A DNA stretch of 14,241 nucleotides, taken from positions 1 to 14,241 of the forward strand of contig CAZWFE010000050.1 in NCBI GenBank assembly GCA_964633145.1, in the 5' to 3' direction. The position numbers and the translations under genes were made by a program. The DNA comes from CAJXSD01 sp964633145 (lineage in GTDB: Bacteria > Pseudomonadota > Alphaproteobacteria > Rhodobacterales > Rhodobacteraceae). Within the stretch, counting starts at the first letter, position 1. Each line of letters begins with the position of its first letter. The notes under the pieces are model-generated. The model was not told where the DNA came from. It was given only the letters and a program-made list of their open reading frames with translations, and did no database searches. Below, piece after piece: positions 1 to 6,781 of this stretch.

Positions 1-1
1 A

Positions 2-52
2 CTTATTATTGCAGCCGGCGTCGGGTATATGCTGGCCACAAAACAAGGATAA
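2..52 (+). CDS. 3' end of an unidentified hydrophobic protein (partial)
   Basis: The frame is open from the window edge and ends in TAA at 50-52, giving the C-terminal residues LIIAAGVGYMLATKQG. The run is hydrophobic and glycine/alanine-rich, as at the end of a membrane segment followed by a short basic tail. The stop is only 5 bp before the dtd start codon, and the dtd ribosome binding site (AAGGA, 45-49) lies in its last codons, as expected for two genes of one operon. The fragment is too short to assign a family; it could be a chance open frame. Confidence 0.4.
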   Translation, partial: LIIAAGVGYMLATKQG

Positions 53-57
53 AAACG

Positions 58-504
58 ATGCGCGTCCTATTACAACGTGTCGCCAAAGCACATGTCAGCG
101 TCGATGGCATAAAAATTGGCGCCTGCGACCACGGTTTTTTGATATTCGTATGCGCCATGCAGGGCGATACCCAAGCACAGGCAGATCAATTGATTTCAAA
201 AATAACCAAACTGCGTATTTTTAAAGATGATGTAGGTAAAATGAATAAATCTATTCTTGACGTAAACGGATCCGCATTGGTGGTCAGTCAATTCACGCTT
301 GCCGCAGATACATCACGCGGCAATCGACCTGGGTTTTCCTATGCCGCCAAACCCGAGCAAGGACGGCATCTATACCAATATTTCGCACAAACACTGGCAA
401 CCAAGGGTATCGCCGTTGAAACCGGTGAATTCGGTGCCGACATGCAGGTCACACTGGTCAACGACGGACCGGTTACCATTTGGATGGATACCGACAACCG
501 CTAA
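58..504 (+). CDS. dtd: D-aminoacyl-tRNA deacylase (DTD)
   Basis: A cytoplasmic homodimeric editing enzyme that hydrolyses D-amino acids (and glycine) mischarged onto tRNA, working at the dimer interface mainly through RNA chemistry. The 148-residue product has the normal family length. It shows the two family signatures: SQFTL at residues 77-81 and the cross-subunit Gly-cisPro motif in NDGPVT at 135-140. The N-terminal MRVLLQRVAKAHVSVDG and the RIFKDDVGKMN segment at 53-63 are also typical. The ATG at 58 follows AAGGA by 8 bp. The upstream gene ends 5 bp before, so the two are probably co-transcribed. All recognised motifs are intact. The next gene is convergent, so dtd is probably the last gene of its operon. 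Confidence 0.95.
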   Translation: MRVLLQRVAKAHVSVDGIKIGACDHGFLIFVCAMQGDTQAQADQLISKITKLRIFKDDVGKMNKSILDVNGSALVVSQFTLAADTSRGNRPGFSYAAKPEQGRHLYQYFAQTLATKGIAVETGEFGADMQVTLVNDGPVTIWMDTDNR

Positions 505-505
505 A

Positions 506-520
506 GGGGCTGTCTGCCCC
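506..520 (+). terminator. Short GC hairpin just after dtd stop
   Basis: GGGGC (506-510) and GCCCC (516-520) form a 5-bp stem with a 5-nt loop starting one base after the dtd stop codon (502-504). No clear T tract follows, so this is at best a weak terminator or mRNA 3'-end stabiliser. The larger palindrome at 545-608 is the stronger candidate. Confidence 0.35.
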
Positions 521-544
521 TCTTGGCCTAGGGCCAATTCACCC

Positions 545-608
545 CGAGGATATTTCCCCGACAAAAAATGATGCGCCAATATTCATTTTTTGTCTAAAAA
601 TATCCTCG
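545..608. terminator. Long imperfect palindrome between convergent genes, likely bidirectional terminator
   Basis: The left arm is CGAGGATATTT (545-555) plus GACAAAAAATGA (560-571). The right arm is TCATTTTTTGTC (583-594) plus AAATATCCTCG (598-608). All 23 arm bases pair, with an internal loop of 4 versus 3 bases and an 11-nt apical loop. It lies in the gap between dtd (+, ends 504) and the acyl-CoA dehydrogenase (-, ends 629), where both transcripts must end. From memory, motifs like CGAGGATATTT recur between genes in Rhodobacterales, so this may be a member of a dispersed intergenic element; that part is recollection, not shown here. Confidence 0.7.
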
Positions 609-628
609 CCGAAGGCGAAACAACACCA

Positions 629-1858
629 TCAACTATTTCGATATTTGCGCAGTTCTGCGCGCGCGACTTGGCGACGGTGGACGGCATCTGGGCCATCTGC
701 AAATCGTAAGGTACGAACATGTGTCCACATATGAGCCAGGTCAAAATCTTGGCTGATACCGGCCGCGCCGTGCAGTTGCATGGCATCATCTATCACGCGT
801 CCTGCCATTAATGGGGCGACCACTTTGATTTTTGAAATCCAAGGTTGGGCGGCACGCACGCCGGCGGAGTCCATCATATAGGCAGCCTTGAGACATAGCA
901 GGCGGGCCATTTCGATATCCATGCGCGCATTTGCAATGATGTCATAGTTTGCGCCCAAATCGATGATTTGTTTACCAAAGGCTTCGCGTTGCAATCCGCG
1001 GTGGCACATCATGTCCAACGCTTTTTCGGCTTGGCCAATGGCGCGCATGCAGTGATGGATGCGGCCTGGGCCAAGGCGGCCTTGGGCGACTTCGAAACCG
1101 CGACCTTCGCCCAGGACCACCGCGCTGGTGGGAATGCGCACGTTTGTAAAGCGGATGTGCATGTGTCCATGTGGTGCATCATCATGGCCAAAGACCTGCA
1201 TAGGGCGCAGCACCTCGACGCCGGGTGTTTTGGGGTCCATGACAAACATCGTGTGGCGGGCATGTTTTGGGGCGTCTGGGTCCGTACAGGCCATCACGAT
1301 ATAAAGTGCGCAGCGTGGGTCGCCTGCGCCAGAAATCCACCATTTTTCGCCGTTCAACACCCAATCATCGCCATCGCGGCGCGCGGAAAATGCCAATTGT
1401 GCCGCATCAGATGACGCAATGTTAGGTTCCGTCATCACATAGGCCGAGCGGATTTTTCCGTCGAGCAGATCATAGAGCCAGCGATCTTTGTGGTCTTGCG
1501 TGCCGTATCTTTCCAGAACCTCCATGTTGCCCGTGTCGGGGGCGTTACAGTTGAACACTTCGGCCGCGATGCCGACCTTGCCCATTTCTTCGGCCAGATA
1601 GGCGTATTCGACCGTGGTCAAACCGTATCCTTTTTCGCTGTCTGTTAGCCAAAAATTCCACAGGCCGCGTTCGCGTGCCATCGATTTCAGCCCATCCAGG
1701 ATTTCCAATTGACGGTCCGTATGTTGAAACCGGTCGCCAGAGGGGTGTTTGCCAACCTGGGCGTGATATTCGCGGTCTAAGGGTGCAATTTCGTTTTCAA
1801 CCATGTCGCGGACAGCCGCGATTAATGGGGCCACTTTTTCAGTAATACCTAGATCCAT
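629..1858 (-). CDS. Acyl-CoA dehydrogenase, ACAD10/11-like
   Basis: An FAD-dependent enzyme expected to introduce an alpha-beta double bond into an acyl-CoA, passing electrons to ETF. The 409 residues match a single dehydrogenase unit. Visible signatures are AYVMTEPNIASSD (139-151, flavin-binding loop), WWISGAGD (173-180), GRGFEVAQGRLGPGRIHH (252-269), QLHGAAGISQD (361-371) and RTLRFADGPDAVH (382-394). The last motif, with ADGP in place of the usual EG(T) catalytic-base segment, and the GRIHH segment resemble the C-terminal domain of ACAD10/ACAD11 as I remember it. The catalytic base therefore cannot be placed by eye. The ATG is preceded by GAGGG 6 bp upstream, overlapping the stop codon of the upstream ligase, so translation is probably coupled. 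The substrate is unknown; short or modified acyl-CoAs made by the neighbouring ligase are the obvious guess. Confidence 0.9.
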   Translation of the reverse strand: MDLGITEKVAPLIAAVRDMVENEIAPLDREYHAQVGKHPSGDRFQHTDRQLEILDGLKSMARERGLWNFWLTDSEKGYGLTTVEYAYLAEEMGKVGIAAEVFNCNAPDTGNMEVLERYGTQDHKDRWLYDLLDGKIRSAYVMTEPNIASSDAAQLAFSARRDGDDWVLNGEKWWISGAGDPRCALYIVMACTDPDAPKHARHTMFVMDPKTPGVEVLRPMQVFGHDDAPHGHMHIRFTNVRIPTSAVVLGEGRGFEVAQGRLGPGRIHHCMRAIGQAEKALDMMCHRGLQREAFGKQIIDLGANYDIIANARMDIEMARLLCLKAAYMMDSAGVRAAQPWISKIKVVAPLMAGRVIDDAMQLHGAAGISQDFDLAHMWTHVRTLRFADGPDAVHRRQVARAELRKYRNS

Positions 1859-1866
1859 TTTACCCT

Positions 1867-3495
1867 CTAATTTGGAAGTTCGTAGTCAGCGAATTGCTGC
1901 CGCAGTGTAAGTTTTGACACCTTGCCCGTTGCGGTCAGCGGCAAGGCGTCGACAAATTCGATTGCATCTGGCAGCTGCCATTTCGCCACATGTTTTAGCA
2001 ATAATGCGTCGATCTCGTCTTTGGTGACGCGTTGGTCACCTGATGGAACCACAATCAACAATGGGCGTTCATCCCATTTGGGATGGGGCACAGCAATGAC
2101 AGCGCAATTGGCAACATCTGGATGGCCCATTACGACGTTTTCCAAGTCGATTGAACTGATCCATTCACCACCCGATTTAATCAAATCCTTGGACCGATCT
2201 TGGATACGCAGCAAACCGTTGGGGGAAATCGTGGCGATATCGCCCGTACCAAACCAGCCATCGGCATCCATGGCCGCGGCAGTGGCATCGGGGTTGTTAT
2301 AATACCCGCTGATGATCCCGTTTCCACGGACATACAATTCGCCAGCGGTTTGTCCATCGTGCGTCAACGGCTGACCCGCGTCATCCACGATTTTCAAATC
2401 GACCCCCCATGCACGGCGGCCTTGGGCCTGTTGTATGTCCAACCGCTGGTCCAAATCCAATGAATCGCGCTGAACGGTGGGCAAAATGCCGTGGGTTCCA
2501 ATCGGGCTCATTTCGGTCATGCCCCATGCATGGCAGACCGACACACCCGATGTTTCAAAAGCACGGATCATAGATCGCGGCGCGGCAGAGCCGCCCACAA
2601 CCACATTGTCAAATCCGGCAGGATTGCGACCCTGTTGCGCAATTTCACCCAACAGTCCCAGCCAAACAGTTGGCACGCCCCATGCTGATGTCACCCCTTC
2701 GCGGTCCATCAATTGATAAAGCGACGCACCATCCAACTGCGCGCCCGGGAATATCAGCGATGCGCCAACCATTGGCGCGGTATAGGGCAGGCCCCACGCA
2801 TTCACATGAAACAACGGCACAACTGGCAAAACGCGCGTCCCTTCGCCCATCAGGCGGCCCATGCTGATCGCAACCGACATGGCGTGCAACACGGTTGAGC
2901 GGTGCGAATACAGCGCACCCTTTGGGTTCCCCGTTGTCCCCGATGTATAGCAAAGACCGGCGGCGGTGTTTTCATCCAAACTGGGCCAATCGTAATCAAA
3001 GGGATGATCCGCCAACAGGGTTTCGTAACACAGCGCCCCGTCCAGCCCATCGGGCATATGACCGGGGTCGCACATAATCACGATTTGCAAATCAGCGGGC
3101 AATTGATCGCGAATGTTTTGCAAGATCGGAACAAAAGTTAGATCGGTAAACAACACGCGGTCTTGGGCATGATCAATGATAAATGTCATTTGTTCCGCGC
3201 TAAGGCGTGGGTTTATCGTGTGACACACGCCACCCATCCCACTGACGGCATAGTATAATTCGAAATGGCGGTATCCATTCCACGCCAATGTGGCCACACG
3301 ATCGCCCGCCTGAACGCCCAAACGATCCAAGGCATGCGCCAGCTGACCCACACGGTTCATAGCATCACCGTAACCGTAACGGTGAATGTCCCCTTCTGTG
3401 CGGACAGAGACGATTTCGGCATCGCGGTGGATTTCCGCCGCATAGCGCAGTATTTCGATAATCGACAATGGCCGATGCATCATTTGGCCCAGCAT
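1867..3495 (-). CDS. AMP-forming acyl-CoA ligase, DmdB/long-chain fatty-acid ligase family
   Basis: Activates a carboxylic acid with ATP to an acyl-AMP and then to the CoA thioester, in the cytoplasm. The 542-residue protein has the full ANL-superfamily set: YTSGTTGNPKG (183-193, phosphate loop), FHVNAWG (229-235), WGMTE (324-328), GWFGTGDIA (413-421), DRSKDLIKSGGEWIS (433-447, hinge) and LPLTATGKVSK (518-528) with the catalytic lysine K525. The N-terminus MLGQMM and the stretch YYAVSGMGGVCHTINPR (81-97) resemble 3-methylmercaptopropionate-CoA ligase (DmdB) of Roseobacters, but related medium/long-chain ligases share them. The ATG has a strong GGGAGG 7 bp upstream. The gene is followed 8 bp later by an acyl-CoA dehydrogenase, so the pair likely activates and then oxidises one substrate. 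The substrate cannot be fixed from sequence alone. Confidence 0.9.
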   Translation of the reverse strand: MLGQMMHRPLSIIEILRYAAEIHRDAEIVSVRTEGDIHRYGYGDAMNRVGQLAHALDRLGVQAGDRVATLAWNGYRHFELYYAVSGMGGVCHTINPRLSAEQMTFIIDHAQDRVLFTDLTFVPILQNIRDQLPADLQIVIMCDPGHMPDGLDGALCYETLLADHPFDYDWPSLDENTAAGLCYTSGTTGNPKGALYSHRSTVLHAMSVAISMGRLMGEGTRVLPVVPLFHVNAWGLPYTAPMVGASLIFPGAQLDGASLYQLMDREGVTSAWGVPTVWLGLLGEIAQQGRNPAGFDNVVVGGSAAPRSMIRAFETSGVSVCHAWGMTEMSPIGTHGILPTVQRDSLDLDQRLDIQQAQGRRAWGVDLKIVDDAGQPLTHDGQTAGELYVRGNGIISGYYNNPDATAAAMDADGWFGTGDIATISPNGLLRIQDRSKDLIKSGGEWISSIDLENVVMGHPDVANCAVIAVPHPKWDERPLLIVVPSGDQRVTKDEIDALLLKHVAKWQLPDAIEFVDALPLTATGKVSKLTLRQQFADYELPN

Positions 3496-3520
3496 GATGC
3501 GACCTCCCTACTTTTATTTT

Positions 3521-3538
3521 TTCCTACTAAAAGAGGAA
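3521..3538 (-). promoter_or_regulatory. Inverted repeat upstream of the ligase gene, possible operator/promoter
   Basis: TTCCT (3521-3525) and AGGAA (3534-3538) are perfect 5-bp arms around an 8-nt AT-rich spacer. The repeat lies 26-43 bp upstream of the ligase ATG in an 85-bp gap after the helicase gene. On the minus strand the spacer carries TTTAGT, a weak -10 match, 17 bp after TTGCCT. This could be an operator overlapping the promoter of the ligase-dehydrogenase unit. The arms are short, so chance occurrence is possible. Confidence 0.3.
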
Positions 3539-3580
3539 TAGTTCAAATAGGCAAGTGGACAATGCAAAAGGATCCAAAAT

Positions 3581-5116
3581 TTACTCGGGATCGCCTTGCA
3601 GTTCTAACTTCAACTCAGGGCCCGACAATACCCGTAAATCATCCGTATTCAAAGCAACCGTTGGTTTGGACAGGCGGTTGCGCACCACCCAAATCAGTCG
3701 TTCCTGTGCCCGTGTTATCGCCACATAGGCAAGCCGTTTCCACAATGGCTGCCCCGCCTCGACGCGGCCCATTTGTGATGCAGCATATAGGTCAGGTGCA
3801 AAAACCTGAACCGTATCCCATTGGGATCCCTGCGCTTTGTGAATTGTCACTGCTGCGCCATGCAAAAATGTGGCCCCCATGCGTGCTGCAAAGGGGATAA
3901 AGGGTTCTTCTTCGTCAGGTTTTTCGATTTTTACGATCGATGCCGCAGAAAGTTGAGGATCCTCAGCGCCAATAACATGCAGACGTGAAAACCCTGGCTT
4001 GCGTCCAGGTCCCAAATACACCACCTGCGCCCCTTTGATCAGTCCGCGGGCCTCAAGATCGATACGTTTTTTACGATGTTTCAGGGGCAATTCGATCCCA
4101 TCGCAAATAAGCGGTTCGCCAGGTAACAACGCATCCTCGGGTCCATCATACACTTTACGAAATGCTTGGATCAGCCGAATACGGGTGGCGTTGCGCCATA
4201 CCAAAACAGGACTGCGCGCCATTAGGTCCACTTCGACGCGTTGGCCCCAAACGACGCGATCATCTTGGGCTGCTTTTTCTTGGATCAAATTTTCGAAATC
4301 GCTGAATGTGATCGCAGGATCGGCAAGGGCATGTGCCAAATCCAGAATAGGATTATCTTGGGTCTGTCGGTGGATCCGACTTAGGGTTTTCTTTTGGCCG
4401 TCTTGTAATTTATCAAAAACCATCCCACCCGCTTGGTTCACAGGCGCAAGCTGAGCTGGGTCACCAAACAATACCAATGTTGGGAAAATTTCTTGTAAAT
4501 CTTCGAACTGACGATCATCAAGCATCGATGCTTCGTCGATAAATCCAATGTCTAACGGATTCTCACGGCGTTTCCATCCCGTAATAAAATCAGAACCACG
4601 CAGCCCAGCGGCAGCCAATGCCCCGGGGATAGATTTGGCGGTTTGATAAAAATCATGTGCCCGATCTAGCGCCTCAGGCGTTAAGCCTTCGACATCTGGA
4701 CGATCTGTTTCACCTGCCAACCATTCGGCAATACGTTCATATTCTGGGTCATAAACGGGCGTATATAAGATGCGGTGGATCGTTGTCGCAGGAACGCCGC
4801 GGTTGCGCAAAACTGACGCAGCTTTGTTTGTGGGGGCCAAGATAGCCAAAGATCGCTTGTCGCGTTTGCGCCGGCTTTCATAATCACCGGACACAATTTC
4901 AACGCCAGCCTCGGACAAGGCTGCCACAAGCTTGGCCAAAAGCATGGTTTTGCCGGACCCCGCCTTGCCCATTATCGCTAGAACCGAGGATCCCATATCA
5001 TGGGGCGGGCGCAGTAATTGATTGTCTACATCAATTCCCGCGCCCCGCAAAATATCAGCCACGTGGTCAAAGGCATCCGCCTGATCATCAGAAAATTTTA
5101 TAGGGGCAAGTGTCAT
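3581..5116 (-). CDS. RecD-like superfamily 1 DNA helicase (ATP-dependent)
   Basis: An SF1 helicase expected to translocate on single-stranded DNA using ATP. The 511-residue protein shows the helicase motifs in order: Walker A GKAGSGKT (50-57), motif Ia APTNKAA (94-100), motif II IDEASM (193-198), motif III GDPAQLAPV (218-226), motif IV RIHRQ (247-251), motif V TIHKAQGSQWD (424-434) and motif VI YVAITRAQ (464-471). It therefore looks intact. It lacks the long N-terminal region of RecD2 and is shorter than RecD of RecBCD, and no recB or recC is nearby, so it is best called a stand-alone RecD-like helicase. The ATG at 5116 has only a modest ribosome binding site (AGGG about 9 bp upstream). It follows luxI by 44 bp on the same strand with no convincing terminator, so read-through from the quorum-sensing genes is possible. 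Confidence 0.9.
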   Translation of the reverse strand: MTLAPIKFSDDQADAFDHVADILRGAGIDVDNQLLRPPHDMGSSVLAIMGKAGSGKTMLLAKLVAALSEAGVEIVSGDYESRRKRDKRSLAILAPTNKAASVLRNRGVPATTIHRILYTPVYDPEYERIAEWLAGETDRPDVEGLTPEALDRAHDFYQTAKSIPGALAAAGLRGSDFITGWKRRENPLDIGFIDEASMLDDRQFEDLQEIFPTLVLFGDPAQLAPVNQAGGMVFDKLQDGQKKTLSRIHRQTQDNPILDLAHALADPAITFSDFENLIQEKAAQDDRVVWGQRVEVDLMARSPVLVWRNATRIRLIQAFRKVYDGPEDALLPGEPLICDGIELPLKHRKKRIDLEARGLIKGAQVVYLGPGRKPGFSRLHVIGAEDPQLSAASIVKIEKPDEEEPFIPFAARMGATFLHGAAVTIHKAQGSQWDTVQVFAPDLYAASQMGRVEAGQPLWKRLAYVAITRAQERLIWVVRNRLSKPTVALNTDDLRVLSGPELKLELQGDPE

Positions 5117-5160
5117 GGCCTAACCCTACTGTGGCTAAACCAAAGTTTCCAGACACGAAC

Positions 5161-5793
5161 TTATCCTGCGCGGGCAAATTGCGGATTAGAGCCGAAAGAA
5201 TGTTCAAACCATTCCTGAGACTGTTCTAGCGAAATACCCGCTATATTCGACACACGAATGTGCAAATCTTGATCATAGGCCCACAAACCAATACCTATGA
5301 AATCTTTGCCTTGGCCCGATTGACCCAATAATTTGGGGCTAGCCCCAATCATGCGGTAAATTCGGATCATACGCTGGTCAAAGACGCCCACATATTGTTT
5401 GACACCGCAGCCTTTCATAAATTCGCCCCCTGCCAGCATCAGCGCATTGGCTGTGCGGGGTTTGGCGTGACGTGACAAACAAAACCGCGTTGATTCCCAA
5501 ATCATCGGACTTTGAACAGGGCCATCATCCATCAAATGACCAAAGTGTTCATTGATCATGCAACGGCCCGTGGTCGGCATTAAACGCATAGATCCGCCAT
5601 GCTGCCCGTCGGGCATTTCCCAAATCACATAGAGCGGGTTCATGGTATCATATTCGTCGGTTTCAAACCCGTTTTCATCCACATTAACGGCCCAATTCAG
5701 ACGCGTTTTGAACTGAAAAGCGCGGTCTTGGAACATCGTGTCACGTAGTTTTGGAAAATTGTGTAATTGGTCGGCAAATAGAAATCTGATCAT
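5161..5793 (-). CDS. luxI: Acyl-homoserine-lactone synthase, LuxI family
   Basis: Makes N-acyl-homoserine lactone signals from S-adenosylmethionine and an acyl-ACP (or acyl-CoA). With the ATG at 5793 the product is 210 residues, the usual length, starting MIRFLFADQL. The invariant LuxI residues are present: R24, F28, W34, D46, D49, R70, F84, E100 and R103. The open frame extends upstream to a TTG at 5856, but that codon has no ribosome binding site and adds a non-family N-terminus. The chosen ATG has AGAAGGG 9 bp upstream. luxR lies 95 bp upstream on the same strand, the usual partner arrangement. The ribosome binding site falls in a potential hairpin (5801-5836). The acyl chain made cannot be read from the sequence. 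Confidence 0.95.
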   Translation of the reverse strand: MIRFLFADQLHNFPKLRDTMFQDRAFQFKTRLNWAVNVDENGFETDEYDTMNPLYVIWEMPDGQHGGSMRLMPTTGRCMINEHFGHLMDDGPVQSPMIWESTRFCLSRHAKPRTANALMLAGGEFMKGCGVKQYVGVFDQRMIRIYRMIGASPKLLGQSGQGKDFIGIGLWAYDQDLHIRVSNIAGISLEQSQEWFEHSFGSNPQFARAG

Positions 5794-5800
5794 TGGTCTT

Positions 5801-5836
5801 AGCCCTTCTGGTACTGACAATCGCAGCACCAAGGCT
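5801..5836 (-). promoter_or_regulatory. luxI leader hairpin that could mask the ribosome binding site
   Basis: Read on the minus strand, the 5' arm AGCCTTGGTGCTG (5836-5824) pairs with CAGTACC (5816-5810), a 2-nt bulge, AAGG, a 1-nt bulge and CT (ending at 5801). The loop is 7 nt (5823-5817). All 13 bases of the 5' arm pair as RNA, including one G-U pair, which suggests an RNA structure rather than a DNA operator. The 3' arm contains the luxI Shine-Dalgarno AGAAGGG (5809-5803), and the ATG starts 8 bases later. The core dyad GGTGCTG-N7-CAGTACC could alternatively be a protein-binding site. Confidence 0.45.
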
Positions 5837-5845
5837 AGGCCAATA

Positions 5846-5861
5846 AGAATGAACAATTCTA
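5846..5861 (-). promoter_or_regulatory. Possible luxI promoter -10 with small dyad
   Basis: On the minus strand TAGAAT (5861-5856) matches five of six bases of a -10 box. It overlaps a perfect 5-5-5 inverted repeat, AGAAT-N5-ATTCT (5846-5860). A start about 7 bases downstream would give a leader of roughly 50 nt that contains the whole hairpin at 5801-5836. No good -35 box is visible, which would fit activator dependence, for example on LuxR. No canonical CTG-N10-CAG lux box is present. Confidence 0.3.
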
Positions 5862-5888
5862 AACAGCAACGCGCTATTTACATTGCAT

Positions 5889-6617
5889 TTAAATTAAAAT
5901 GACACCTTGTGTCAGGGCGGCTGCAATCGCATGGATGGTATTTGCAGCGCCCAATTTCAAACGCGCACTTTCAATATAGGCACGCAGCGTATGTTCCGAA
6001 ATTTGCATCGTTTGCGCCACCTGCGCCCGGCTATACCCAATGGCCAGTAACGTTAAGGATTCCGTTTCACGCGGTGAAAGTGCCGTACGCAATTGCGATT
6101 TTTCTTCGCCTTCTAGTGCGATGACTTTGGTATTCAAAACATGGCTTAGAACGATTAAATCGGCACGATGCGTTTCGATGAATTCGGCCCATTCTTGGTC
6201 GGAACACCGATGGTTTACGGTAAACAACCCATATTGGCCCAAAGGTCCGCGAATTGGAACAGATAGCCCTTGGTTACCGACCCCGTGATCCAAAGCGTCA
6301 CGTAAAAACGCGCGGGCTGCTTTGCTGGACCAATCCAAAGTTTTCCAATCGGCGGGATGCATTTGCTGGGAACAACCCAAAATAACCGGATCGACGCGCA
6401 CATAGCCCAATTCCAGATAGCGATTGCGCCAAATATCGCTATAGGTTCCGACCCCTAAACTGGCCCCTTTGGAATTGACCCAATGATAGACCATATGATC
6501 CACGCCAATTTTATCGCGCAGATCCTCAATCAATGGCTGCAGATCAGATAACCCGCTTGCTTGATCGATCTGCGATAAAATCGCGTTTATGTGCAGTGTC
6601 TTGTACTGTCGTGTCAC
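5889..6617 (-). CDS. luxR: LuxR-family autoinducer-binding transcriptional regulator
   Basis: A transcription factor expected to bind acyl-homoserine lactone through its N-terminal domain and DNA through a C-terminal helix-turn-helix. With the GTG at 6617 it is 242 residues. In that numbering the ligand-domain residues are visible at W63, Y67, D76-P77, W96 and G115-N-Q-G. The LuxR-type HTH runs from about 179 to 235 (LSPRETE, ISEHTLRAYIESARLKLGA). The start is uncertain: there is no in-frame ATG before the ligand-binding domain, and the candidates are TTG 6677, TTG 6650, TTG 6623, GTG 6617 and CTG 6596, none with a strong ribosome binding site. Homology should begin near LHINAILSQID, which favours GTG 6617 or later. 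All candidates overlap the end of the small ORF at 6544-6762, so translation may be coupled to it. luxI follows 95 bp downstream. Confidence 0.9.
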   Translation of the reverse strand: MTRQYKTLHINAILSQIDQASGLSDLQPLIEDLRDKIGVDHMVYHWVNSKGASLGVGTYSDIWRNRYLELGYVRVDPVILGCSQQMHPADWKTLDWSSKAARAFLRDALDHGVGNQGLSVPIRGPLGQYGLFTVNHRCSDQEWAEFIETHRADLIVLSHVLNTKVIALEGEEKSQLRTALSPRETESLTLLAIGYSRAQVAQTMQISEHTLRAYIESARLKLGAANTIHAIAAALTQGVILI

Positions 6618-6762
6618 AACCAAAGCTTTCGCTATAGGACGCGATTTCAATTGCTGCGACCAGCTGTGTATCCTCAAGCTGGGCTGCCAAAGTCAACAGA
6701 TCGTTGTTTTTGGCAAAACTGCGCAGATCTGTCAAAACGTCCAAAATCCATTCATGTTTCAT
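6544..6762 (-). CDS. Small protein of unknown function encoded ahead of luxR
   Basis: A 72-residue ORF starting MKHEWILDVLTDLRSFAKNN and ending in TGA at 6544. Residues 1-44 look like helical protein sequence (regular leucines, DLRSFAKNNDLLTLAAQLEDTQLVAAIEIAS); the tail is polar and basic. I recall short proteins of this type directly before luxR in Rhodobacterales, so I consider it a real gene; the function is unknown. The ATG at 6762 has a weak ribosome binding site (GAG 9-11 bp upstream). Its 3' end overlaps the 5' end of luxR by about 70 bp in another frame, suggesting translational coupling. The open frame extends further upstream but the earlier part does not look like the same protein. 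A CtrA-type box lies 20 bp before the start. Confidence 0.7.
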   Translation of the reverse strand: MKHEWILDVLTDLRSFAKNNDLLTLAAQLEDTQLVAAIEIASYSESFGCDTTVQDTAHKRDFIADRSSKRVI

Positions 6763-6781
6763 TTCAGTCTCATTAATAATG

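Noticed and set aside
968..1414. 148-codon open frame on the plus strand inside the acyl-CoA dehydrogenase
   Set aside because: It is an antisense shadow of the conserved dehydrogenase core, with no recognisable protein family.
3265..3900. 211-codon open frame on the plus strand
   Set aside because: It runs antisense across the ends of the ligase and helicase genes, has no family features, and both minus-strand genes are intact.
5810..5830. Canonical lux box at the core dyad before luxI
   Set aside because: The arms are separated by 7 bases, not the CTG-N10-CAG spacing, and the site abuts the ribosome binding site, where an activator site is unlikely; an RNA stem explains it better.
5794..5856. 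Longer luxI reading from a TTG at 5856
   Set aside because: The TTG has no ribosome binding site and adds 21 residues foreign to LuxI, while ATG 5793 has AGAAGGG and a family-like N-terminus.
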